Of a stretch of DNA of 64,000 nucleotides, positions 26,350 through 34,475 are shown one piece after another; within the stretch, counting starts at the first letter, position 1; the number at the start of each line of letters is the position of its first letter. The stretch comes from Chloroflexota bacterium. GTDB lineage: Bacteria > Chloroflexota > Chloroflexia > Thermomicrobiales > UBA6265. The notes under the pieces were generated by a model, which made no database searches, was not told the DNA's origin, and worked only from the letters and a program-made list of their open reading frames with translations. The stretch lies in the NCBI GenBank assembly GCA_023423795.1, contig JAFAEX010000026.1:7259-71258 (forward strand), given 5' to 3'. Made by a program: the position numbers and the translations under genes.

Positions 26350-27366
26350 ATGCGCGATCCGGGAGAAGACCGGTTCCTTGGCGCCCTGCTGGGGCTGGCG
26401 ATCGGCGACGCGCTCGGGATGCCGACGGCGGGGCTGTCGCCGGACGCGGTGCGCGAGCGGTACGGCGAGGTCGAGGGCTACCTGCCCCGGCCGAGGCCGG
26501 ACGGGGAGCCGGTCGCGGCCGGCGAGGTCACGGAAGAATCCGAAACCGTGCTCGCCATCGTCGAGGGGCTGACCACCGGCGCCGGCCGGTTCGACCCGGA
26601 CGTGGTCGGCCCGCGGCTGGTCTACCTCGCGAAAGGCGAATCCCGGCACTGGTTCCCGCAATCGACGCGGGACGCGCTCGACGCGGCGGCGGAGTCGCTC
26701 GAGTTCCGGGTTCCCCTCGACGAGGACGGCCCCGCCCCGGCCGACGTGACCGTGCGCGGCGTCGCGGTCGGCATGCTGCACGCGGTCGGCGGGTTCGACC
26801 CGGCGGCGATGCTGGCGGACGCCGATGCGGTGGTGCGCCTAACCCACGGCGGCACGGCGGCGATTTCGGCCGCGGCGGCAGTCGCGTGGATCACCCGCCT
26901 CGCCGCCCGCGGCGAGGTCGAGCCGGCGGCGTGGGCGGAAAGCACCGCCGACTTCCTCGGCGGGGGAGCCATCGCCGACCGGTTGCGGGACCTTGCCGGC
27001 GCCGAGGAACAAGGTCCGCTGGCCGAGCGTGTGGCGCGGTGGGAAGCGGGCGGCGACGCCGCCGGGGCGATCGCGGCCGCCATCGCCGCCGCCTCCGGCG
27101 CGGAACGGTTCGAGGATGCCGTGCTGGCGACGGCGCAAGCGGGGGGACCAGCCGACACGGTCGGCGCGCTGGCCGGCGCGTTCGCCGGTGCGCGCTTCGG
27201 CTCCGGCGGCATCCCGCAGGAACTGATCGACGGCCTTGGCTGCCGGATCTACGTGACGCTGGCCGCCCCGTGGTTCCTCAAGTCGGCCCAGCGGCGGGCG
27301 GGCATCCTGATCGACCTGCGGCCCCGCCTCGGCGGCCCGCGCCCGGACCTGCCACCGCGCTACTGA
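26350..27366 (+). CDS. ADP-ribosylglycohydrolase-fold protein with altered metal site
   Basis: A 338-residue protein of the ADP-ribosylglycohydrolase (DraG/ARH) fold, which normally removes ADP-ribose from proteins with two Mg ions. The start, DRFLGALLGLAIGDALGMP, is the family signature, and the end has GGPADTVGALAGAFAGAR. However, the usual T-D-D-T metal motif reads T-E-E-S-E-T (61-66), and the late GGDxDT reads GGPADT, so some metal-binding Asp are missing. It may be a divergent hydrolase or a binding protein. Start is ATG 26350 (AGGA just upstream), with ATG 26338 as alternative. It overlaps the convergent membrane-protein gene by seven bases. Confidence 0.78.
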   Translation: MRDPGEDRFLGALLGLAIGDALGMPTAGLSPDAVRERYGEVEGYLPRPRPDGEPVAAGEVTEESETVLAIVEGLTTGAGRFDPDVVGPRLVYLAKGESRHWFPQSTRDALDAAAESLEFRVPLDEDGPAPADVTVRGVAVGMLHAVGGFDPAAMLADADAVVRLTHGGTAAISAAAAVAWITRLAARGEVEPAAWAESTADFLGGGAIADRLRDLAGAEEQGPLAERVARWEAGGDAAGAIAAAIAAASGAERFEDAVLATAQAGGPADTVGALAGAFAGARFGSGGIPQELIDGLGCRIYVTLAAPWFLKSAQRRAGILIDLRPRLGGPRPDLPPRY

Positions 27367-28541
27367 GCGACGTGGCCGGGCCGGGCGTCCGACGGAGCGG
27401 TCGCCGGCGGCACCGGCATCGCGTACCGATTGTCCACCGCGCCGGCGAGTTCCCGCCGGATGCGGTCGAGATCGGCCAGGATCGAGCCGAGCGGCACCCA
27501 CGAATCGGTGGCGGCGACGAGTGCCGTGACACCGGGATCGGACCCCAGTTTCGCCCGGTGGTCGGCGGCGACCGACGCTAGCCGGCCGAATTCCGCGACC
27601 TCGGCGGAGCCGGCCGGCGCGAGCATAGCGGCCGGAAAATCGCGCAGCAAGCCGCCGATGCCGTCGATCGCCGCGGGCAGTTCGCCACCGTAGGCGTTCG
27701 GTACCAGCCAGGCCGGACGGCCCGACTGGACGCTCCGCACGCCCTCATCCACCGTGCGGATGATGCCGCGCGCTTGCATGGCCACCCGCTCCTGCGTGCG
27801 CAGTGAATTGGAGAGGTGCGTCGCCACCGGCCGCTCGTGCCGCGCCCAGAGGTTGTACATGAGCGCGGTGTTGGTCTTGTCCACCGCGGCGAGCGCCTTC
27901 CGCATTAATTGATCGGTCGCCCGCGAATCGTTGAGGATCGCCTGCGCCACCTGCGGGGTGATCCCCGTCCGCAGCGCCTGCGCGAGGCGGTCAAGCGTGG
28001 CGGCGACCGCGTCGGCGTGCGCCGCGACGGCGTTGCGGGCGGGAACGATGAGCGACGGCGGCGCGAACACCGCGTTCACCACCAGCCCGACGGTGACGCC
28101 GATGATCGTCTCGACCACCCGGTTGGTCGCGTACTGGAGCGACGAGGACGACCCGAGCGCCACCAGCAGCATGGCGCTGATGGCGACCTGCTGGACGCCT
28201 TTCTCCCCCAGACGCAACGCCGCGCCGATCGCGAACGAGACGAGCACGAGGATGCCGACGGTGACCGCGCTGATGCCGACGAACGAACTGATCGCGATGG
28301 CCACGATGACGCCGACGATGATCCCGAGCACCCGCTGGATCGCGGCCGTGATCGAGTCGGCGATGGTGATCTGCATCGTCAGCAGCGCGGCCAGCGACGC
28401 CAGGTAGGGCGACGTCGCGTCCGGCAACTGCGTGCCGAAGTACCACGCGAGGCCGGCAGCCAGCGAAGTCTTCAGCACCCGTTCGCCGGTCCCGATCCGC
28501 CGCAGGACGCGGAAGACGGCGTCGGCGTAATTGCCGCTCAT
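27360..28541 (-). CDS. FUSC/aromatic acid exporter-like membrane protein
   Basis: A 393-residue integral membrane protein. The N-terminal half (about residues 20-190) has some six hydrophobic helices, including TLLTMQITIADSI-like and VLGIIVGVIVAIAISSFVG, as in the FUSC/ArAE_1 (DUF939) family of efflux components. The C-terminal half is soluble and helical. The ATG at 28541 overlaps the stop of the upstream gene by four bases (ATGA); the open frame extends further upstream only through that gene. These proteins are thought to export aromatic acids or other amphiphiles, though bacterial members of this size are poorly characterised. Confidence 0.75.
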   Translation of the reverse strand: MSGNYADAVFRVLRRIGTGERVLKTSLAAGLAWYFGTQLPDATSPYLASLAALLTMQITIADSITAAIQRVLGIIVGVIVAIAISSFVGISAVTVGILVLVSFAIGAALRLGEKGVQQVAISAMLLVALGSSSSLQYATNRVVETIIGVTVGLVVNAVFAPPSLIVPARNAVAAHADAVAATLDRLAQALRTGITPQVAQAILNDSRATDQLMRKALAAVDKTNTALMYNLWARHERPVATHLSNSLRTQERVAMQARGIIRTVDEGVRSVQSGRPAWLVPNAYGGELPAAIDGIGGLLRDFPAAMLAPAGSAEVAEFGRLASVAADHRAKLGSDPGVTALVAATDSWVPLGSILADLDRIRRELAGAVDNRYAMPVPPATAPSDARPGHVAQ

Positions 28542-29764
28542 GGCGCGAGGGCGCGCAACCAGTCGAGCCGCGCCTCGCTCACGAAGCCGTAGTTGTAGAA
28601 CGAGAACTTGCTTGCCCCGGCATCCCGGGCCGCCGCCACCTTCTCGACGAGGTTCGCCTCGCTGGTCGTCCCCTGCGCGAGCAGGCTCATGCCGACCACC
28701 AGCCGGTCGGGGTCCTCGACGCACTCGACGCCGAAGCGGACATCGCCACGCACGGCGACTGGATCGGTGAAGTAGGACAGGATGATGATCTCGTCGGCCG
28801 CCTTCGCGAGGGCGCGCAGGTCCATGCCTTCCAGCCATGCATTCTGTGCGCCGCGCTGGAAGGTAGAAGCAGTCAACGCCAGCGCCGTGGCCGTTCCCGC
28901 GAGCGCGTCCCGCTTGAACTCCTCGACGAGCGAGGTCACGGTGTCGAGCCGCACCTGGACGAAGCGGCGCAGGTCATCCCACTGGGTGAGGAGGGAGCCG
29001 ATCTGGCCCTCGCCGGCCGGTTCGTCGTTCGGCATCGTCGCCTCGTCGCGGAACCGGGCGTCGAGCACGGCCGCGACCCTGGCGCGCAGGGCCTCGCCGT
29101 CGATCCCGGCGGCGCCCGCGCGCTCGATGCAGGCGGGGCAGAAGCAGAGCCCCATCAGGAACTCCTCGACCGCGCCCCACGAGATGCCGATCAGTTCGTG
29201 GTGGTGCCCGTGACGCAGGCCGTGGAACCCGATCGATTCGACGTCCAGCGCGTCCAGGTCGTGGTTGGTCGCCAAGTCCCGCACGAGGGCCGAGGCGTAG
29301 GCGCGGGCGTCCGCGTTGGACGGGCAAAGCGCCCACTCGTAGGGATCGCCGAAGCAATTGACTTCGGCGGCCTCGGGGTGCGCCGCGCCGAGCCGGGAGT
29401 TGTGCAGCGCGACGGTCCACGCCCGCAGCGACAGCCCGTGCCGACGGCAGGCCTCGGCGGTGCGGTCGAGGACGTCCAGCAACTCGGTTCGCGGGGTGAC
29501 GAACGGCCGGATCGGGCCGCGCCCATAGAGCGATTCATCGGGCCGGAAGTAGACGGCCGAGCCGCCGGACAGGAAGACCCTCTCCGTCCTGCGCCGCGGC
29601 AGCAGAAACTTCGCGTTGTGGTAGGAGGGCGTCAGGCTGAGCGCGGTCAGGCCCCACTCGTTGGCGGCACGGTTGACGACCTCGTCGATGCCGCCGTCGA
29701 GGATGTCCCACGGATAGATCCACAGCGCCCGGCGCACGTTCCCGGCCTCGCGAACCGCGTTCAT
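28538..29764 (-). CDS. Conserved-looking protein, possible TIM-barrel glycosidase-like
   Basis: A 408-residue protein I cannot assign to a named family. Its layout suggests a (beta/alpha)8 barrel: WIYPWDILDGGIDEVVNRA at the start, ALSLTPSYHNAKFLLP, LRAWTVALHNSRLGAAHP, LDALDVESIGFHGLRHGH, a small Cys pair CFCPAC, and a late DEIIILSYFTDP and GASKFSFYNYGF. Sequences of this style occur in putative glycoside hydrolases that act on surface sugars, but catalytic acids cannot be named with confidence. No signal peptide is seen. It is translationally coupled to the FUSC-like membrane protein downstream, so the two probably act together. Confidence 0.6.
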   Translation of the reverse strand: MNAVREAGNVRRALWIYPWDILDGGIDEVVNRAANEWGLTALSLTPSYHNAKFLLPRRRTERVFLSGGSAVYFRPDESLYGRGPIRPFVTPRTELLDVLDRTAEACRRHGLSLRAWTVALHNSRLGAAHPEAAEVNCFGDPYEWALCPSNADARAYASALVRDLATNHDLDALDVESIGFHGLRHGHHHELIGISWGAVEEFLMGLCFCPACIERAGAAGIDGEALRARVAAVLDARFRDEATMPNDEPAGEGQIGSLLTQWDDLRRFVQVRLDTVTSLVEEFKRDALAGTATALALTASTFQRGAQNAWLEGMDLRALAKAADEIIILSYFTDPVAVRGDVRFGVECVEDPDRLVVGMSLLAQGTTSEANLVEKVAAARDAGASKFSFYNYGFVSEARLDWLRALAP

Positions 29765-29826
29765 CGTCCCTCCCCTGCGTTCGATCGTCGCTGGCGGCGA
29801 TTATCGCAAGGGAAGGGGCGGCGGGG

Positions 29827-30804
29827 TCAATCGCGGTTCTTGCGCCCGGCGTTCTTCTTCCGCTGGTTGCGCCGCTTGCGGTCGTCGCGGGTCTTCTTGC
29901 GGCGCTTCTTGCGCTTCGCGTCGGGAACGGTAGTTGGCGTCACCGTGACGGGCGTAACGGGATTGCTTGGCACCCCGGTCGGCAAGATCGGAGTGCCGGG
30001 TTCGAGATACGAAGGACTGCCGTTGCAGAAGGCACGAAACGCCATAAATCCACCACTATCACTATAAAACGAGCCGTCGCCGTTCATCTTTCGGACAAAA
30101 ATCCGTGCTTCTTCTGCTCTAACGTTCTTATAAAATCCACCTGGGGGTGGCATCGCTGACTCGGATTTGGGGTAGTGCTCAACAACCAACGTTTCGCCGG
30201 CCGTCAACACGATCTCCGAGTTTGTGCGTTCTCCATTTGTTTTATAGACGTCGCCCTGTATCACAGATGCGATCGCCGATAGCAGCAATGGATTCCTGCC
30301 GGTGTTCCTAATTGTCGTCGCGTCTTCAAAATCCCAACTGTCTGCATTAGCCGAACTGCCCGAGCCTGAGCACTGCAACGTCGCCGTGAGGTTCCATTCG
30401 TTCTCCTGCGATGCGTTCCGCGCCCTCGGCGTCTTCGTCGCCTTCGGCGTCTTGGTCGGCTTCGGCGTCTTCGTCGGCCGAACCGTCGCCGTCGGAACGG
30501 CCTGCGCCTGAAGGACTTGACCACCCGGCCCCAGCATCACCAACCCGGTGCCGTGGACATCCGTGCCCGGGCGGCAGGTGCCGGAGTTCGGGTTGGACGC
30601 GTACACATGGCACACCGTGCCCGCGCAGCAGTGCTGCCACATGCCGCAGTACGACCCTTCGGCCGCGCAGGCCGGCTGGGCCGAATCGGCGTTGCGCGCC
30701 TGCGACCACACGGCCGCCCCGACGAAGGCGGCGATGATGCCGCGCCGGCCGATCGCCGAAGAGGCGAACTTCCTGGCGAACCGGTCGAAGCGACGATCGT
30801 CCAT
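29827..30804 (-). CDS. Exported protein with knottin-like Cys module and basic tail
   Basis: A 325-residue secreted-looking protein. The N terminus is the prefix RFDRFARKFASSAIGRRGI with a twin-arginine and hydrophobic stretch ending near SQARNADSA. Next comes a compact six-Cys module, C46-x6-C53-x5-C59-C60-x4-C65-x11-C77, the spacing of inhibitor-cystine-knot peptides. A PTKTP-repeat linker (about residues 112-128) leads to a globular domain of unknown type with two more Cys, and the protein ends in a Lys/Arg-rich tail. The central domain uses AT-rich codons unlike the rest. ATG 30804 follows GGAG; the frame is open 28 codons further up. Function unknown. Confidence 0.75.
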   Translation of the reverse strand: MDDRRFDRFARKFASSAIGRRGIIAAFVGAAVWSQARNADSAQPACAAEGSYCGMWQHCCAGTVCHVYASNPNSGTCRPGTDVHGTGLVMLGPGGQVLQAQAVPTATVRPTKTPKPTKTPKATKTPRARNASQENEWNLTATLQCSGSGSSANADSWDFEDATTIRNTGRNPLLLSAIASVIQGDVYKTNGERTNSEIVLTAGETLVVEHYPKSESAMPPPGGFYKNVRAEEARIFVRKMNGDGSFYSDSGGFMAFRAFCNGSPSYLEPGTPILPTGVPSNPVTPVTVTPTTVPDAKRKKRRKKTRDDRKRRNQRKKNAGRKNRD

Positions 30805-30933
30805 CCCGAGGTCTCCAGCGACGATGCCCCGGCGTCTTCGCCCGGACCGCGACGGGGATAGCAAACCCGGACCCGCCGCCAACGTCAAGCCGCCGACCGT
30901 GGCCGGTGTTGTTACCCTTGAGTGTGCCGATCC

Positions 30934-32298
30934 TCAGGAATCGGATGCGTTGCGCGACTCGGCGCGGCAGGCCCGCTTGCGTTCCTTCTTGACGTTGTCG
31001 CGTTTTCCGGCGGCGTCGCGGCACGAAGCGCGGCTCTCGGCGGCGCGCTGTCCGGCGCGAGACTCGCCGCTGGCCCGGCGATCCTGCCGCGCCGCCTTGC
31101 GATCGTCCTTGCTCGACGCCTGCCGGTCGGCCCTGCGCTCGTCCTGGCGCGCAGCCTTGCGCTCGGCGCGGCGCTCCTGCTTCTTGGCCTTCTTGCGCTC
31201 GGCCTTCCGGTCCTTCTTTTTCGCGCCGTTCTTCTTGTTCTTGCCCTTGTTCTTCTTGCCCGCCTTTTCGGTTCTCTGCTCGGAGGAGGCCTGGCCGCCG
31301 CCGTCGTTGCCGCTGCGGTTCCCGTTGTCGCGGTTGGCCGCCTGCGCGTTCTCGCTGCGATTGGACCGGTTGGATCGGGTCGCCGCACCGTTGTTGTCGT
31401 CGCCCTTGTCGTCCTCGGCGACGCTCTCCCCGTCTTCGTTGACCGTGATGGTGCGGGTCCGCGTCCGGCTCTTGCCTTCCTTGTAAACCGTGTTACCGGC
31501 GTTCGAGCTCTCGGCCGCGTTGGTGGCGTTTGCCGCCGCCGGTGCGCTCGCGGGTTCCACCTCCGATGGCGACAGCGCGGAGGCCGGACGGATCACCGTC
31601 TGCGCGGATTCGACCGTTCCCGACAGCCACGGCGGCGGCGTGAAGCCGGAAACCACGTCCGCGCCGGAGCAATTCACGCCCACGTACGCGCGGCCGTTCG
31701 ACACTCGCTGCCTGCAACTATCGAATCCCTGCGCGGCGGACGCCTCGCCCGGACCGAACCCGGCGTTGACGAACACCCCGCCGCCGTCGTCGAACGGCCA
31801 GCCGGTCTTCCAGCCCGTCTTCGTGGAGGAATTCACCGGCGTGCCGCCGGTCGGTTCGGCGGGAATCGCGACGGGCTCGCTGACCGGCGCCGCCGGCGGA
31901 GGAGCCGGAATCGGCGCCGGGGCGGCGGCGGGAACGGGCGCGCTGGTGACCGGCGGTGGTCCCTGGTCGAGCGGTTCGTCGTCGATGGCAGACGTCGTTG
32001 AGGCGGAGGACGGCGGCGGGCCCTGGTCCAGGTCCTCCTCGTCGTCCACCGGCGCGCCCTGGTCGAGGTCTTCGTCGTCGGCGGGCTCTTGCGCGGCCGG
32101 TTCGGCATCGACCGGATCGCCGTCGAGCGGCTCGTCGTCCGGACCGCCGGTCTGGGCGGAGAAGAGCGCGGTGCGTCCGACCTGCGAGGCGGCGTGGAGA
32201 TCCGGACGGTCCCGGACGGAACCGTCGTCGATCGGTTGGGCGACCGCGCCGTGGGCGATCGCCATCGCGGCCATGACCGCCTGCAAGAGTCCCGTCAC
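30934..32298 (-). CDS. Secreted low-complexity protein, acidic front and polybasic tail
   Basis: A 454-residue protein. It starts with a Sec-type signal, VTGLLQAVMAAMAIAHGAVA, cleaved probably after AVA. An acidic repeat region follows (units like EDLDQGPPP and DEPLDQGPPP, residues about 40-105), then a Pro/Ala-rich linker. A small middle domain has two Cys and the aromatic motifs TGWKTGWPFDDGGG and GFTPPPWLSG. The last 150 residues are dominated by Lys and Arg with many RAERKAARQ-like units. Start is GTG 32298 behind GAGGG; the frame is open further up but without a signal. No family is recognised. The two charged ends could bind each other, the cell surface or nucleic acid; this is a guess. 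Confidence 0.65.
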   Translation of the reverse strand: MTGLLQAVMAAMAIAHGAVAQPIDDGSVRDRPDLHAASQVGRTALFSAQTGGPDDEPLDGDPVDAEPAAQEPADDEDLDQGAPVDDEEDLDQGPPPSSASTTSAIDDEPLDQGPPPVTSAPVPAAAPAPIPAPPPAAPVSEPVAIPAEPTGGTPVNSSTKTGWKTGWPFDDGGGVFVNAGFGPGEASAAQGFDSCRQRVSNGRAYVGVNCSGADVVSGFTPPPWLSGTVESAQTVIRPASALSPSEVEPASAPAAANATNAAESSNAGNTVYKEGKSRTRTRTITVNEDGESVAEDDKGDDNNGAATRSNRSNRSENAQAANRDNGNRSGNDGGGQASSEQRTEKAGKKNKGKNKKNGAKKKDRKAERKKAKKQERRAERKAARQDERRADRQASSKDDRKAARQDRRASGESRAGQRAAESRASCRDAAGKRDNVKKERKRACRAESRNASDS

Positions 32299-32734
32299 GT
32301 AGCCCTCGCCCACGCGCTCCGGCGGATTTCCGCCCGACGTGCTTCCCCCGAGTATCGCACGCCGGTGGCCACCACGATGCAGCCGGAAAGGACGCCGAAC
32401 GTCCCGGAAAACCGGAGGACGCAAGGGCGTCCCCGTGTTCGTACATCCTACAGAATCGGCGATGGGATTGATAGCGGTTCGCGATGCATGGCGGCCGGAA
32501 TGCCGGTGCTTCGCCGCACACAGGGACGAACTGACGACCCGCCGCTCAACGGCGACGCCCGTCCCGTTGGCCCCGATACCGCTTCGCCACCCCGAATCCA
32601 ATCGAAGGCGCGTCGTTGCGGGAGCCGCCGGACCCGGCTAGGCTCCGGCGCATCTGGTCATCGACGGCGACGAACCGGACCGAGGCTGGCGCTCACGGCC
32701 GAGCGCTTCGAGCCCGGTGCGGCCGGAGGGAAGC
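32299..32734. other. Divergent intergenic region
   Basis: This 436-base gap separates the low-complexity secreted protein (-) from rhamnulokinase (+). It holds the candidate rhaB promoter at 32616-32644. Open frames that cross it belong to shadows of the neighbouring genes. I see no repeats and no further gene. Confidence 0.55.
32616..32644 (+). promoter_or_regulatory. Candidate promoter for rhaB-like gene
   Basis: TTGCGG (32616-32621) and TAGGCT (32639-32644) are separated by 17 bases. Each matches the sigma-70 boxes at four of six positions. The start codon follows 91 bases later, so the match is suggestive only. Confidence 0.35.
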
Positions 32735-34231
32735 ATGGCGTTTCGTCGGTACATCGCAATCGACATCGGCGCGAACAGCGGCCGGGTGGTCGCCGGCGCG
32801 TTCGACGGCGAGCGCCTGGCGATCGAGGAGATCGACCGCTTCGACAGCACCCCGGTCGCCACGCCCACCGGACTCTACGTCGATGTACTGGGCATTCACC
32901 GCAACATCGTGTCGGGACTCGGGCGCGCCGGCGCAACGGGTGTTGCCCCGGCCAGCATCGGCATCGACACCTGGGGCGTCAGTTTCGCGCTGCTGGACCG
33001 GCTCGGCCAAACGTGCGGACTGCCGGTGCACTACCGCGACCCGCGGATTCCGGGATGGAACGCACAGGCCTACGAACGGATGCCGCAGGACGCGCTGTAC
33101 GCGGCCACCGGCGTGCAGGAGTTGCCGTTCAACTCGTCGTTCCTGCTAATGGCGCTCATGCAGGAACCCATGTTCGCGGCGGCCGACCGCTTCCTGATGC
33201 TGCCCGATCTCTTCGCCTCGTGGCTTTGCGGCGTGGAGCGCGTCGAGCGCACGAACGCCAGCACCACCCAACTCTACGATGCCGACGCCGGCGACTGGGC
33301 GTGGCCGGTGATCGAACGGTTCGGTTTCCCGGAGTCGCTCTTCCGCCTTCCGTTCGTCGCGCCGGGGGAACGAGTCGGAAACCTGCTCCCGGCCGTCGCC
33401 GAGGAAACGCGGCTCGACCGGTACACGCCCGTGGTCGCGGTCGGTTCCCACGACACCGCGTCGGCGGTGGCCGCGACGCCGGGAGCCGGCGACGACTGGG
33501 CCTACCTCTCGTCCGGGACGTGGTCGCTGATCGGCGTCGAACGAAGCGGCTCCGTGCGGACGCCCGCGGCGATGGCCGCCAACGCGACCAACGAACTCGG
33601 TGTCGGCGGCAAGACCCGCCTGCTGCGGAACGTGATGGGTCTGTGGCTGTTGCAGGAAAGCCGGCGGCAATGGGCGCGGGAGGGCGCCGCGTCCACGTTC
33701 GAGGAGTTGCTCGCCGCCGCCGAGGATGCGCCGCCGTTCGGCCCGACGGTCGATCCCGACCATCCCTCGCTGATGGCGCCCGGAAACGTGCCCGCCCGGC
33801 TGCGCGTCCTCTGCGCCGCCACCGGCCAGCCGGCTCCTGCGTCAGTCGGTGAAACCGTCCGCTGCGTGCTGGAGAGCCTCGCGCTCAAGTACCGCTGGAC
33901 GCTGGCGCGTCTGGAGGTGATCTCCGGGCAGCCGATCCGCGTGCTGCACGTCGTCGGCGGCGGCGCACGCGACCGCCTCCTCTGCCAGTTGACCGCGGAT
34001 GCCTGCGGCATCCCCGTGGTCGCCGGCCCGGTGGAAGCGACGGCGATGGGCAACCTGCTGGTGCAGGCGATGGCCGACGGCAAGATCGCGAGCCTCGATG
34101 AGGGCCGCGAGGTCGTGCGCCGTTCCGTCACCCTCGAACGCTTCGAGCCCGGCGGCGACCGCGACCGCTGGGCAGAAGCCGCCTCCGCCCTCGATGCACG
34201 TCTTCCTCCGACCGGACACGGCGCGGGATGA
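32735..34231 (+). CDS. rhaB: Rhamnulokinase-like FGGY kinase
   Basis: A 498-residue sugar kinase of the FGGY family. IAIDIGANSGRVVAGAF is the N-terminal phosphate-binding loop. SIGIDTWGVSFALLD, VGSHDTASAVAATP, YLSSGTWSLIGVE and RNVMGLWLLQESRRQW are the strings that mark the rhamnulokinase branch (L-rhamnulose to L-rhamnulose 1-phosphate). VLHVVGGGARDRLLCQLTA is the C-terminal ATP site. The ATG at 32735 follows CCGGAGGGAAGC. Rhamnose isomerase and the aldolase are not in this window, so the gene stands alone here. L-fuculose or related deoxyketoses are alternative substrates. Confidence 0.85.
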   Translation: MAFRRYIAIDIGANSGRVVAGAFDGERLAIEEIDRFDSTPVATPTGLYVDVLGIHRNIVSGLGRAGATGVAPASIGIDTWGVSFALLDRLGQTCGLPVHYRDPRIPGWNAQAYERMPQDALYAATGVQELPFNSSFLLMALMQEPMFAAADRFLMLPDLFASWLCGVERVERTNASTTQLYDADAGDWAWPVIERFGFPESLFRLPFVAPGERVGNLLPAVAEETRLDRYTPVVAVGSHDTASAVAATPGAGDDWAYLSSGTWSLIGVERSGSVRTPAAMAANATNELGVGGKTRLLRNVMGLWLLQESRRQWAREGAASTFEELLAAAEDAPPFGPTVDPDHPSLMAPGNVPARLRVLCAATGQPAPASVGETVRCVLESLALKYRWTLARLEVISGQPIRVLHVVGGGARDRLLCQLTADACGIPVVAGPVEATAMGNLLVQAMADGKIASLDEGREVVRRSVTLERFEPGGDRDRWAEAASALDARLPPTGHGAG

Positions 34232-34283
34232 TGCCGCCGTCGCGCCGACAGCGCCTGGAGCGCATCTCGCACCGGCGCATCCT

Positions 34284-34364
34284 GTCATCCCGAGCCTGTC
34301 GAGGGATTTCGTCGTAACCCCGTTGTGGGAGGGGAACGAGATCCCTCGACAGGCTCGGGATGAC
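34284..34364. repeat. Dispersed palindromic element, copy B
   Basis: Left arm GTCATCCCGAGCCTGTC continues through GAGGGATTTCGT; the right arm is ACGAGATCCCTCGAC then AGGCTCGGGATGAC. The two arms pair almost throughout, leaving a central loop of about 25 bases. It lies between the convergent ends of rhaB and nagB, where it could act as a bidirectional terminator. Confidence 0.9.
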
Positions 34365-34475
34365 GGAGGAGCGGTGGATGCCGGCCAGCGCACGTTCCCG
34401 GCCCCGGAGGGACTTCGTTGGCGTCGCCCGGAGGCGAAACTCCAGGGGTCCGGGAGCAAACCGCGCAGCGCTTTC

